NCBI GenBank assembly: GCA_005791575.1
Contig: SXWA01000091.1
Coordinates: 1-43,309 of the forward strand
Direction of reading: 5' to 3'
Length of the DNA stretch: 43,309 bases
Source: Planctomycetaceae bacterium
GTDB taxonomy: Bacteria > Planctomycetota > Planctomycetia > Pirellulales > UBA1268
The position numbers and the translations under genes were made by a program. This document shows, piece by piece, positions 8,394-15,756 of this stretch (its first letter is position 1; each line of letters begins with the position of its first letter). The notes below the pieces were generated by a model. That model was given only the letters and a program-made list of their open reading frames with translations, ran no database searches and was not told the DNA's origin.

Positions 8394-10637
8394 ATGGCCA
8401 TCCCCCAGACCGGCACCAGATCCGCCCGCGATGTCGCCTCCCGCGCCGGTGGCGCGGTGTGGCGGAATCGCTTCCGTTTGGCCGCGGCCCTTGCGGTGAG
8501 CCTCGCGGGGCATGCCTGGCTGGCCGGCGGCCTCGCCCGGATGCCGCTGCGCCTGGCAAACGACGAGCCGGCGCCCGCGGTTGAGGTACCGCGGATCCGG
8601 CCCGTGCCCCGCGATTTCGCTCTCTCGCCCCCCGAGATCGCCGACGCCCCCGCCGCGCACGAACGGCCACTCGATCGACCGCTCGATCCCCTGCTCTCCC
8701 CCGCCGCCTCGGTCGCCGCCGAGACCGCGGCCGTCGCCACGCTGCCTCCGCTGGCGGTCGTCGAGGAGGTGGTGCCGTTGGCGGCGGCCCCGGACCGGCC
8801 AACGCCGGTCGATGGGCTGCCGGCGCTCGCACCGCCGATCGCCCCGCAGCGCGCCGCGGCGGCCCCACCCGCAGAGCCCGCCACCGACACGCCGCTCGAC
8901 CTGCCCGTGGCGGAATCCGCCGCCGAAACGGCCCCCGCCCTCCGGCCGATCCGCCGTCAGCCTTCCTCCGTGCCGACTGCCGCCGAGACGGCACTCGCCG
9001 CGCCGTTGCCCTTGGTGGTGCGCGAGGGGGCGCCGGGTGCCGCCGGCGTGCCGGCCGATCTGGCACCGCGCGTCTCGCGCCGCGGACCGACGGCGCTGCC
9101 CGAAGCGGTGGTCGGAGGCCCTCCGGGCCGGTCGGTCGCGAGCGTCACGGTGACGGAAGGAGTCGTTGCGGCACTGCCCCCGGCGGCAGGTCCACCGTCT
9201 GCGGCAGCCGACGATGCGGCACCCCCGGGGGGAACCCTCGCAGCGTTGGGAATGCGTCCTGCCATCCGTCCCGCGCGACCGTCGCGAGAGGCGACGGCGG
9301 GAACGGTGGTCAGCGCACCGCCGGGACTGACCGCCGGAGAGGAGCCCTTGTCGGTGGAGTCGACGGTCTCGATCTCCCGCCCAGGGGAAGGGGCCGGGGA
9401 GAAGATGGCGGTGGTCGCGCAGCCGATGGCGGCGCTGCAGCGCGGAGCCGCGGTCGTGCTTCCGCCGGAGGGGCGCGTGCGGTCGATCGCCCGCCCGTAT
9501 GCCCCCCGGTCGCCGGAGCGGCGTGGGGAGGCGCCGATCGATCGGGTCGTCGAGCGGGGGCTCGCCTACCTGGCACGCAGCCAGCGTGCCGACGGGAGCT
9601 GGTCGCTGGCCGGTTCGGCCGGGGAGGCGGCCGATGGCGCACCGAAGCTCCGCAGCGACACCGCCGCCACCGGGCTGGCGCTCCTCAGCTTCCTCGGCGC
9701 GGGCTACGACCACTTCGACGGTCCGCACCACGAGAGCGTGCGCCGGGGGCTGGAATGGCTGATGCGCGTGCAGAAGCCCGACGGTGATCTCTACATCCCC
9801 TCCGATCCGCTCTCCGACAGCTGCGCGTGGCTCTACAGCCATGCGATCGCGACGATGGCCCTCTGCGAGGCGGTGGGGATGACGGGTGATCCGCTCATCA
9901 GACCGGCGGCGGTGAAGGCCTGCGGATTCATCGCCGCCAGCCAGCACCCCGAGCGCGGTGGCTGGCGCTACACGCCGCGGTCGGATGCCGACCTCTCGGT
10001 CAGCGGCTGGATGCTCGTCGCCCTGCGGTCGGGCCAGTTGGCCGGCATCGCCGTCGATCCGGCGGTGCTGGAGCGGGTGCGCACGCTGCTCGTGTCGTCC
10101 ACCGTCGCGGTCGAGGCGACCGCGCCCGCCGACATCACCACCGGCCGCTACGTCTACAACATCCGCAATCCGCAGCAGCGGCCCGCGCAGCTCTCCACCG
10201 CCTGCATGACCGCCCTGGGCACGCTCATGCGGCTCCACACCGGGACCGCGGTGGACGATCCGGCGATCCGCGCGGCGGCGACGGCGCTGGCGTCATTCGA
10301 GCCGGCATACGGCACTCGTCAGGATCGACGGCGCGACGCCTATCTCTGGTACTACGCCTCGCAGGTGCTCGTGCACACCGGCGGCGAGCAGTGGGACCGC
10401 TGGTATGCCGCGCTGTGCCGCCTGCTCGACTCGCGGCAGGAACGCAACGGCCCGCTCGCGGGGAGTTGGGATCCGTTGGGCTCGGTGCCCGACCGCTGGG
10501 GTGGGTATGGCGGAAGGGTGTATGTGACCGCCCTTCACCTGCTGGCGCTCGAGGTGCCCTACCGGCATTTGCCCACGTACGACCTCGATCCCGCTGCCGG
10601 TGCCGTGCCGGGTGTCGAGTCACCGTCGGCCCGCTGA
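8394..10637 (+). CDS. TonB-like membrane anchor fused to squalene-cyclase/prenyltransferase-type alpha/alpha toroid
   Basis: 747 residues from ATG 8394, preceded by GAGG at 8382-8385; an in-frame ATG at 8325 inside exbD is less likely. A single N-terminal helix (about residues 29-47: RLAAALAVSLAGHAWLAGGL) contains Ser36-x-x-x-His40, the SxxxH signature by which TonB and TolA contact ExbB/TolQ. A Pro/Ala-rich linker of more than 300 residues follows, as in TonB but longer. Residues about 380-740 are not a TonB C-terminal domain: they carry QW-type repeats of the prenyltransferase/squalene-oxidase fold (QRADGSW, QKPDGD, QHPERGGW) and helices such as DTAATGLALLSFLGAG and DLSVSGWMLVALRSGQLAG. No clear catalytic DxDD was found, so the toroid may bind rather than catalyse. 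The coupled exbB-exbD genes make an energy-transducer role likely. The toroid and membrane anchor are well supported; the mechanism is inference. Confidence 0.85.
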   Translation: MAIPQTGTRSARDVASRAGGAVWRNRFRLAAALAVSLAGHAWLAGGLARMPLRLANDEPAPAVEVPRIRPVPRDFALSPPEIADAPAAHERPLDRPLDPLLSPAASVAAETAAVATLPPLAVVEEVVPLAAAPDRPTPVDGLPALAPPIAPQRAAAAPPAEPATDTPLDLPVAESAAETAPALRPIRRQPSSVPTAAETALAAPLPLVVREGAPGAAGVPADLAPRVSRRGPTALPEAVVGGPPGRSVASVTVTEGVVAALPPAAGPPSAAADDAAPPGGTLAALGMRPAIRPARPSREATAGTVVSAPPGLTAGEEPLSVESTVSISRPGEGAGEKMAVVAQPMAALQRGAAVVLPPEGRVRSIARPYAPRSPERRGEAPIDRVVERGLAYLARSQRADGSWSLAGSAGEAADGAPKLRSDTAATGLALLSFLGAGYDHFDGPHHESVRRGLEWLMRVQKPDGDLYIPSDPLSDSCAWLYSHAIATMALCEAVGMTGDPLIRPAAVKACGFIAASQHPERGGWRYTPRSDADLSVSGWMLVALRSGQLAGIAVDPAVLERVRTLLVSSTVAVEATAPADITTGRYVYNIRNPQQRPAQLSTACMTALGTLMRLHTGTAVDDPAIRAAATALASFEPAYGTRQDRRRDAYLWYYASQVLVHTGGEQWDRWYAALCRLLDSRQERNGPLAGSWDPLGSVPDRWGGYGGRVYVTALHLLALEVPYRHLPTYDLDPAAGAVPGVESPSAR

Positions 10638-10678
10638 GTGACCGGCCCGCTGAGCGACCGGCCCGCTGAGCGACCGGC
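10631..10678 (+). repeat. 16-bp tandem repeat overlapping a stop codon
   Basis: Three copies of CCGCTGAGYGACCGGC (10631-10646, 10647-10662, 10663-10678). The first copy contains the TGA stop of the toroid protein. The rest of 10679-10742 holds nothing recognisable. Confidence 0.9.
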
Positions 10679-10742
10679 CAGTGCGGCGCCCGCCCTGTGC
10701 CCGCAGGCCCCGACCGCACACCCCCCGGGAAGGGATGGCCGG

Positions 10743-11258
10743 TCAGGGATTGGCGGTCGTCCGGGAGCGGAGGATCTCCAACTGGTCGGAGAGATCCTGC
10801 ACCTGCTCGTGCAACTGCTCGATCTGCACCTGCATCTCGTCGATCAGCGAGGGCACCATCACGGGATCGTCCCACAGGTCCGCCCGGAGCCGGGTCACCT
10901 CAACGCGGAGCTCGAGGCGGGTCATGTCGATGTCGGTGACGGCATTGTCGGCGATACGCCGGGCAGCGCGTGCCGACTCGAGGGCGGCCTGCGCCCGTGC
11001 GGCTGCTGCACGCGACGACGCCCGCTGGATCGAGAGGCCGTTGCCGTGGGGGCGGTCGCGGGCGTCGCGGGCGAGGGTCTCGAGCAGTGCGATCCGGTCC
11101 TCGATCGCCTTCACCTCACCGGCGGGGACGGCATTGGGGTGCTTGCGGTTGAGATCGCGAGCTTTCTCGAGGTCGGCCTGCGCGAGGCGCACACGGGCCT
11201 CCGCGTAGCGCAAAGTCCATCCTTGGCCTTTGGCCACTCGAAAACCTGCGGTTTTCAC
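10743..11258 (-). CDS. 5'-truncated coiled-coil protein whose start lies in a dispersed repeat
   Basis: A 171-residue frame, almost entirely charged helix with heptad-like spacing (for example ARVRLAQADLEKARDLN and EMQVQIEQLHEQVQDLSDQL), a coiled coil resembling the hairpin region of membrane-fusion or periplasmic proteins. No signal peptide or membrane helix remains. The only available start is a GTG at 11258 with no convincing ribosome site, and the first 16 codons are entirely the 110-bp dispersed repeat (11211-11258); native-looking sequence starts exactly at the repeat boundary (YAEARVRL...). I read this as a gene whose 5' part was lost or displaced by the repeat. It may be a pseudogene; the remaining frame is intact to its stop. 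Confidence 0.55.
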   Translation of the reverse strand: MKTAGFRVAKGQGWTLRYAEARVRLAQADLEKARDLNRKHPNAVPAGEVKAIEDRIALLETLARDARDRPHGNGLSIQRASSRAAAARAQAALESARAARRIADNAVTDIDMTRLELRVEVTRLRADLWDDPVMVPSLIDEMQVQIEQLHEQVQDLSDQLEILRSRTTANP

Positions 11259-11320
11259 GGGAGTTGCGCTCCCGGCACCTCATCCGTGAGGTGCAGCAGG
11301 CTGTTTGTCAACAGCCTGCT
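11211..11320. repeat. Structured 110-bp dispersed repeat, copy A
   Basis: Aligns without gaps to 37308-37417 (94 of 110 positions identical by my count). It is a chain of small hairpins: TGGCC-TTT-GGCCA, AAAACC-TGC-GGTTTT, CGGGAG-TTGCG-CTCCCG, CACCTCA-TCCG-TGAGGTG, and an 11-bp stem AGCAGGCTGTT/AACAGCCTGCT. Several differences from copy B fall at paired positions and keep the pairing. It sits between two minus-strand genes. The remainder (11321-11360) shows nothing else. Confidence 0.85.
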
Positions 11321-11360
11321 AACACCCCCCAACCGTGTGCACCACGGCACGACGCGGCGC

Positions 11361-12578
11361 TCAGAACGGGGTCGGGAGCAGCAGGGCGTGATGGTCGAGG
11401 AGCACCCGACGGCCATGGGCGCCGATCGCCGGCGTGAAGAACAGGAGGAACAGCCAAAGGGCCAGCGCGGCCGTGACGACGGCCGTACATGCCAGGCGGA
11501 CGGCCAGCCATCGGCGCCGTGGGCGCCGGGCAGCGCGGGCGATCGCCCAGGCGAGCGCGAGCCGCGCCGGAAAGATCGTCACCACGAAGATCGGCGTGAG
11601 AAAGAGCACGGCGTCACGTGGGGCCGCCACGACCTTGAAGAGAAACAACGGCAACGACAGCCCGTAGAGCAGCACGAGTGCCCCGAGCAGCAGGATCGGG
11701 GCGCGGCGGTGCAGTTCGCGCACGGCCGCCACCTCGCGGAAGGCCGCCAGGCGCCCCTCGGCGGCGAACCGCGCCTGCATCAGGGGCACCCACTGGAGCA
11801 CGACGAGCAACAGCAGCCCCCCGACGAGTGTCACGAGCACGGCGGCGGGATGCTGCGTGTCGCGGAGAGCAGAGAAGAGGAGCGTGGGAATCACGAGCCA
11901 GAGGAAGGCCCCGACAAAGCCCCCGAGACCGAGGCCGAAGAGACGCAGGGGGCGGAGCGCCGCGATCACGTCGGCGATCGCGTCGGCGGCGCCGCTCCAC
12001 ACTCTCCCTGCTCGCCACTCGGCGTGGAGATAGCGGAGGTTGCGGATCGGCCGGATGAAGGCCGGCAGACTTCCGCCGGCACGCCACGCAAGCAGGACGT
12101 GCAGCCCGACGAGCGCCGCCACCACGACCCGGGCGACTGCCCAGCGCCGTGCGGTCGCCCCGCCGGGATCGACGAGGGCGGCATCGGCGGCCATCCACGC
12201 GACCCAGCGCACGACCAGCAGCCAGGCCCAGGTGCCGGACACCACCGCGCCGAGGCGCGGGAGGCCGCCGAGCAGCGGCACGCCGTCGCCCAGCCTCCCC
12301 GAGCGCACCACCCTCCCCTCCCCTTCGAGCATGTAGCCGAGGGCGAGGACGTTGGCCAGCGGAATCGCGGCGAGGATCGAGAGCAGCAGCACGAGGCTCG
12401 CCAGTCCGACGACGAGCGACACCAGCCACGCCGCCGCCCGGAAGGGGTGGCGCAGCGGGTGCGGACAGGCCGGCAGGCTCCCGAACGGGGTGCCCCCGGC
12501 GGGTGGGCGCCGGCCGGCGCAGCCCGTCGCCGGGCTGTCGGCTGCCTCCACCGCGACATCCCCGACGATCGTGGCCAT
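11361..12578 (-). CDS. Polytopic membrane protein of unknown function
   Basis: 405 residues from ATG 12578; longer in-frame starts run back into the divergent gene and are less likely. After a soluble N-terminus of about 45 residues there are six to eight hydrophobic helices, including AAWLVSLVVGLASLVLLLSI, a conserved-looking GYMLEGEGRVVRSGRLGDGVP loop, AFLWLVIPTLLFSAL, VLVTLVGGLLLLVVLQWVP, and two C-terminal ones. The layout (long helices, cytoplasmic loop after helix 1) resembles DUF4013-type proteins, but I cannot confirm the family. A -10-like TATCAT on its strand lies only 6 nt before the ATG, so the transcript could be leaderless. Function unknown. Confidence 0.75.
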   Translation of the reverse strand: MATIVGDVAVEAADSPATGCAGRRPPAGGTPFGSLPACPHPLRHPFRAAAWLVSLVVGLASLVLLLSILAAIPLANVLALGYMLEGEGRVVRSGRLGDGVPLLGGLPRLGAVVSGTWAWLLVVRWVAWMAADAALVDPGGATARRWAVARVVVAALVGLHVLLAWRAGGSLPAFIRPIRNLRYLHAEWRAGRVWSGAADAIADVIAALRPLRLFGLGLGGFVGAFLWLVIPTLLFSALRDTQHPAAVLVTLVGGLLLLVVLQWVPLMQARFAAEGRLAAFREVAAVRELHRRAPILLLGALVLLYGLSLPLFLFKVVAAPRDAVLFLTPIFVVTIFPARLALAWAIARAARRPRRRWLAVRLACTAVVTAALALWLFLLFFTPAIGAHGRRVLLDHHALLLPTPF

Positions 12579-12664
12579 GGGGCGATGATACTGCCCCGAC
12601 ACCGGCATCGCCGCCCGGGCGGGCCGTGCGGTAGGATGGGGACTGGCTCCGGGGGATTTCGACC
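12579..12664. promoter_or_regulatory. Short divergent promoter region
   Basis: 86 bp between divergent start codons. The plus strand has TAGGAT at 12632-12637, 28 bp before the DUF1549 start. The minus strand has TATCAT (12590-12585), 6 nt before the membrane-protein start. No -35 elements recognised. Confidence 0.4.
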
Positions 12665-14368
12665 ATGAAGCGTGGGCAGTCATTCTACCGGGCGTTGCTG
12701 CCGGGAGTCGCCCTGGCGGTGATGGGGGCCCTGCTCCTTGCCGCCGCCCGCGATCCCCGTTCACTCGCCGCACCTGCCGCGCCGGCCGCCGCGCGCACCC
12801 CGGCGCAGGAGTCAGCCCACGCGACCGTCGCCGGCGACGACAAGGCCGCGACCGTCGCCGCCCTCGACGCGCTCCTCGTGTCGCGCTGGGGGCAGGCGGG
12901 GATCGAGCCTGCCGCCCCGGCCGATGATCTGGACGTGCTCCGCCGTGCCTGGTTGGGACTGGCGGGCACGATTCCCTCGGTGGAGGAGATCCGCGGATTC
13001 GAGGCCGACCCCGGTGCCGAGCGACTCGACCGGTGGATGGCCATGCTCCTCGCCGACCGTCGTGCGGCAGACCACCTCGCCCGCCGCCTGGCGCGGCCGC
13101 TGGTGGGTGAGGACGGCGGCCAGTTCATCGTCTTCCGCCGCGACCGGTTCATCGATTGGCTCGCCGGACGCCTCGAGTCGAACGAACCGTTCGACCGTAC
13201 GGTCACCGCGATGGTGGCCAACAGCGGTCTGTGGACCGACTCCCCGGAGGTGAACTTCATCACCCAGGCGATGGCCGACGGGGTGCTCGACGAGGATCGG
13301 CTCGCCGGCCGGGTCTCCCGCGCGCTCCTCGGCCAGCGGATCGACTGCGCGGAGTGCCATGACCATCCCTTCGCCCCTTACACCCGGGGGCAGTACGAGG
13401 GGCTGGCGGCCTGCTTCGGTCAGGTCCGCGTCACGGGATTGGGGGTCGAGGACGACCCGGCACGCGTTCTCTCCATCGACCTGCCCCCACCAGGGGGCGA
13501 CGATGCGGGCGGAGCCATGCAGCCGCGCACGCGGAAGGTGCCCCCCCGGGTGCCGTTCGGAACGGAATGGTTGCCGACATCCGGCACGCACCGGCAAAAC
13601 CTGGCTGCCTGGATCGTCGATCCGCGCAACCGCCGCTTCCATCGTGCCGTCGTCAACCGCTGCTGGGCGGTGGTGTTCGGGCGCGGTTGGCACGAGCCGG
13701 TTGATGATCTTCCCGATCCGCCCGAGGAGCCCGAGGGATTCGATCCGGGCGATCCGGTCGATCTGCTCGCGGCCGATTTCCGTGATCATGGCTGCGATCT
13801 GCGGCGCCTGTTTTCGATCCTCACCCGGTCGCGGCTGTTCCACCTCTCGAGCCGGCACCCCCTCCGCGACGACGCCGCCGGCAACAAGGCCCTCGATGCC
13901 GCCTGGGCCGCCTTCCCGATCACCCCGTGCGGTCCCGACGTGATGATCACGGCCCTGGTGCAGGCCACGAGCCTGCGGACGATCGATCGCGGATCGCACC
14001 TCGTCACGCGCACGATCCGCTTCTTCCGCGAGGTGGACTTCATCCGCGACTACGGGCCCACCGACGACGCCAACGGCCGCCGCGAGCCCGCCACGATCCC
14101 GCAGACGCTCGTGCGGATGAACGGGCGGCTGGCACGCGAGCTGGTGGAGGCCAACCCGTTCACGGCCGCCGGGCGGATCGCCCGGCTGGCGGGCGACGAC
14201 GAGGCCCGGCTCGAACTCGCCTTCCTCGCCATGCTCACCCGCCGGCCGACGCCCGAGGAACGCTCCGCCCTGCGGAGCCTGCTCACCACCGCCCCGAGCC
14301 GGGCCGAAGGGATGCAGGATCTCTGCTGGGCGCTGATGAATTCGCTCGAGTTCGGCTGGAACCACTGA
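12665..14368 (+). CDS. DUF1549/DUF1553 domain protein
   Basis: 567 residues with an N-terminal signal anchor (about 10-28, LLPGVALAVMGALLLAAA). DUF1549 region about 65-250 (RRAWLGLAGTIPSVEEIRGF, then QRIDCAECHDHPF, where CAECH has heme-like CxxCH spacing typical of this family). DUF1553 region about 300-560 (FHRAVVNRCWAVVFGRGW, DPVDLLAADFRDHGCDLRRLF, ELAFLAMLTRRPTPEE). These domains are abundant in planctomycetes, often paired with DUF1501 as here (15-bp gap, same strand); their biochemical role is not established. Shorter than many relatives and without the usual N-terminal cytochrome-c-like (PSCyt1) domain. Likely envelope-associated. Confidence 0.92.
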   Translation: MKRGQSFYRALLPGVALAVMGALLLAAARDPRSLAAPAAPAAARTPAQESAHATVAGDDKAATVAALDALLVSRWGQAGIEPAAPADDLDVLRRAWLGLAGTIPSVEEIRGFEADPGAERLDRWMAMLLADRRAADHLARRLARPLVGEDGGQFIVFRRDRFIDWLAGRLESNEPFDRTVTAMVANSGLWTDSPEVNFITQAMADGVLDEDRLAGRVSRALLGQRIDCAECHDHPFAPYTRGQYEGLAACFGQVRVTGLGVEDDPARVLSIDLPPPGGDDAGGAMQPRTRKVPPRVPFGTEWLPTSGTHRQNLAAWIVDPRNRRFHRAVVNRCWAVVFGRGWHEPVDDLPDPPEEPEGFDPGDPVDLLAADFRDHGCDLRRLFSILTRSRLFHLSSRHPLRDDAAGNKALDAAWAAFPITPCGPDVMITALVQATSLRTIDRGSHLVTRTIRFFREVDFIRDYGPTDDANGRREPATIPQTLVRMNGRLARELVEANPFTAAGRIARLAGDDEARLELAFLAMLTRRPTPEERSALRSLLTTAPSRAEGMQDLCWALMNSLEFGWNH

Positions 14369-14383
14369 TCAGGAAAAGCCACG

Positions 14384-15649
14384 ATGCGCCACCTCACCAT
14401 GCATCCCCGGAGAACATGGTGCCGCATCGCGCCGCTCGGCCTGTCGTTCGCGTTGCCCGCGCTCACTTCCCGTTCGGGCGGGCTCCGCGGCAGTGAGCGG
14501 CCGACGGCGCTGGTGGCGATCTGGTTGGCGGGCGGCCCGAGCCAACTGGAAACGTTCGACCCCCACCCGGGCACGTCGATCGGTGGCCCGACACAGGCGA
14601 TCGACACGCGCCTGCCCGGTGCGCGGATCGCCGCCGACTACCCGCGGCTCGCCGAATGCCTCGACCGCTTCACGCTGGTGAGGTCGCTCGTCTCGCGCGA
14701 AGGGGATCACGAGCGCGGCGCGCACACGATCCGCACCGGCTACCGCCCCGACCCGCTCCTCCGCCATCCGGCCCTCGGGGCGGTCGTGGCCCACGAACTG
14801 CCGGCCGAGGGCCTCGAACTCCCGCGTTTCGTCTCCCTCGGCGACGACCCCTTCCCGTCGCGTGGCGGATACCTCGGGGCGACGCTCGATCCCTACCGGG
14901 TGACCGTGCCCGGCCTGGCGGGCCAGAACCTCGTGCCGCACGTCGGCGGCGACCGGCAGCTCCGTCGGCTCGAGGCGGTCGACCAGCTCTCCCGGTCGTT
15001 CGCCTTCGGGCGCGGGGCCGCGGTGCTCGGGACCCTCGATGACCACACCCGCCGCGCCGCCCTCACGCTGATGGAGTCGGATCAGCTCTCCGCCTTCGCC
15101 ATCGCCGACGAGCCGGAGTCGGTCCGCACGGCCTACGGCGACACCCCCTTCGGCCGCGGGTGCCTCGTGGCCCGGCGCCTCGTGGAGACCGGGGTGCGGA
15201 GCGTGGAGGTGACCCTTCCGGGGTTCGACACGCACGCCGCCAACTTCAGCGGCCACACGTCCCAGGCCGCGCTCCTCGACCCGGCACTGGCGGCGCTGGT
15301 GCACGACCTCGAGACTCGCGACCTGCTCGACTCCACGGCGGTGATCGTCGTCGGGGAGTTCGGCCGGACGCCGTCGATCAATCCGCTCGACGGCCGCGAC
15401 CATTGGCCGCACGGGTTTTCCTGCCTGCTGACCGGGGCGGGATTGGCGAGGGGAAGGCTCGTGGGGGCCACCGATCCGCGCGGGGAGGCGCGGCAGCCGA
15501 GCGATCCGATCGACGTCGCCGATCTCGCCGCGACGGTGCTCGCGGCCGTCGGCGTCGAGTGGGCGCGCGAGGTGGCCACGCCGATCGGCCGCCCGATGAA
15601 GCTCGCCCCCGGTCGGCCCGTGCCGCGCCTGTTGGCTGATCGGGGCTGA
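14384..15649 (+). CDS. DUF1501 (sulfatase-like) protein
   Basis: 421 residues, start ATG 14384 behind AGGAAA. The N-terminus has a twin-arginine-like leader (HPRRTWCRIAPLGLSFALPA). Diagnostic DUF1501 phrases: VAIWLAGGPSQLETFDPHPG (about 44-63), LVRSLVSREGDHERGAH, GVRSVEVTLPGFDTHAANF, VIVVGEFGRTPSINPLDGRDHWPHG and a C-terminal AATVLAAVGV. The family belongs to the alkaline-phosphatase/sulfatase superfamily, but the activity of planctomycete members is undetermined. Second gene of the pair with the DUF1549/DUF1553 protein, which suggests the two act together at the envelope. Confidence 0.93.
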   Translation: MRHLTMHPRRTWCRIAPLGLSFALPALTSRSGGLRGSERPTALVAIWLAGGPSQLETFDPHPGTSIGGPTQAIDTRLPGARIAADYPRLAECLDRFTLVRSLVSREGDHERGAHTIRTGYRPDPLLRHPALGAVVAHELPAEGLELPRFVSLGDDPFPSRGGYLGATLDPYRVTVPGLAGQNLVPHVGGDRQLRRLEAVDQLSRSFAFGRGAAVLGTLDDHTRRAALTLMESDQLSAFAIADEPESVRTAYGDTPFGRGCLVARRLVETGVRSVEVTLPGFDTHAANFSGHTSQAALLDPALAALVHDLETRDLLDSTAVIVVGEFGRTPSINPLDGRDHWPHGFSCLLTGAGLARGRLVGATDPRGEARQPSDPIDVADLAATVLAAVGVEWAREVATPIGRPMKLAPGRPVPRLLADRG

Positions 15650-15675
15650 CGCCACCGCGCCGCGGCGGCGCCGCC

Positions 15676-15704
15676 GCGCCATCCCCGACTCGCTGGGATG
15701 GCGC
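15676..15704 (+). terminator. GC-rich hairpin after DUF1501 gene
   Basis: Perfect 10-bp stem GCGCCATCCC / GGGATGGCGC with a 9-nt loop, 27 bp after the DUF1501 stop. There is no T-tract, so it is a possible rather than a typical intrinsic terminator. A -10-like TAGACT (15713-15718) for the next gene follows directly. Confidence 0.45.
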
Positions 15705-15712
15705 CCGCGGCG

Positions 15713-15718
15713 TAGACT
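15713..15718 (+). promoter_or_regulatory. -10-like TAGACT before the dehydratase gene
   Basis: TAGACT lies 38 bp before the ATG at 15757, directly after the GC hairpin. No -35 was recognised; the call rests on recurrence of TANNNT hexamers before other starts in this window. Confidence 0.35.
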
Positions 15719-15756
15719 GCCGCCGACTTCGTCATCCCGATTCCCGTGGTGGCCCC

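Noticed and set aside
10638-12668. 676-residue plus-strand frame antisense to the membrane protein
   Set aside because: High GC suppresses stops in antisense frames; the minus-strand frame has clear transmembrane helices and a matching start.
13340-13380. CxxCH in the DUF1549 protein as a true c-type heme site
   Set aside because: CAECH is part of the conserved DUF1549 motif; without other cytochrome-c features it does not prove heme attachment.
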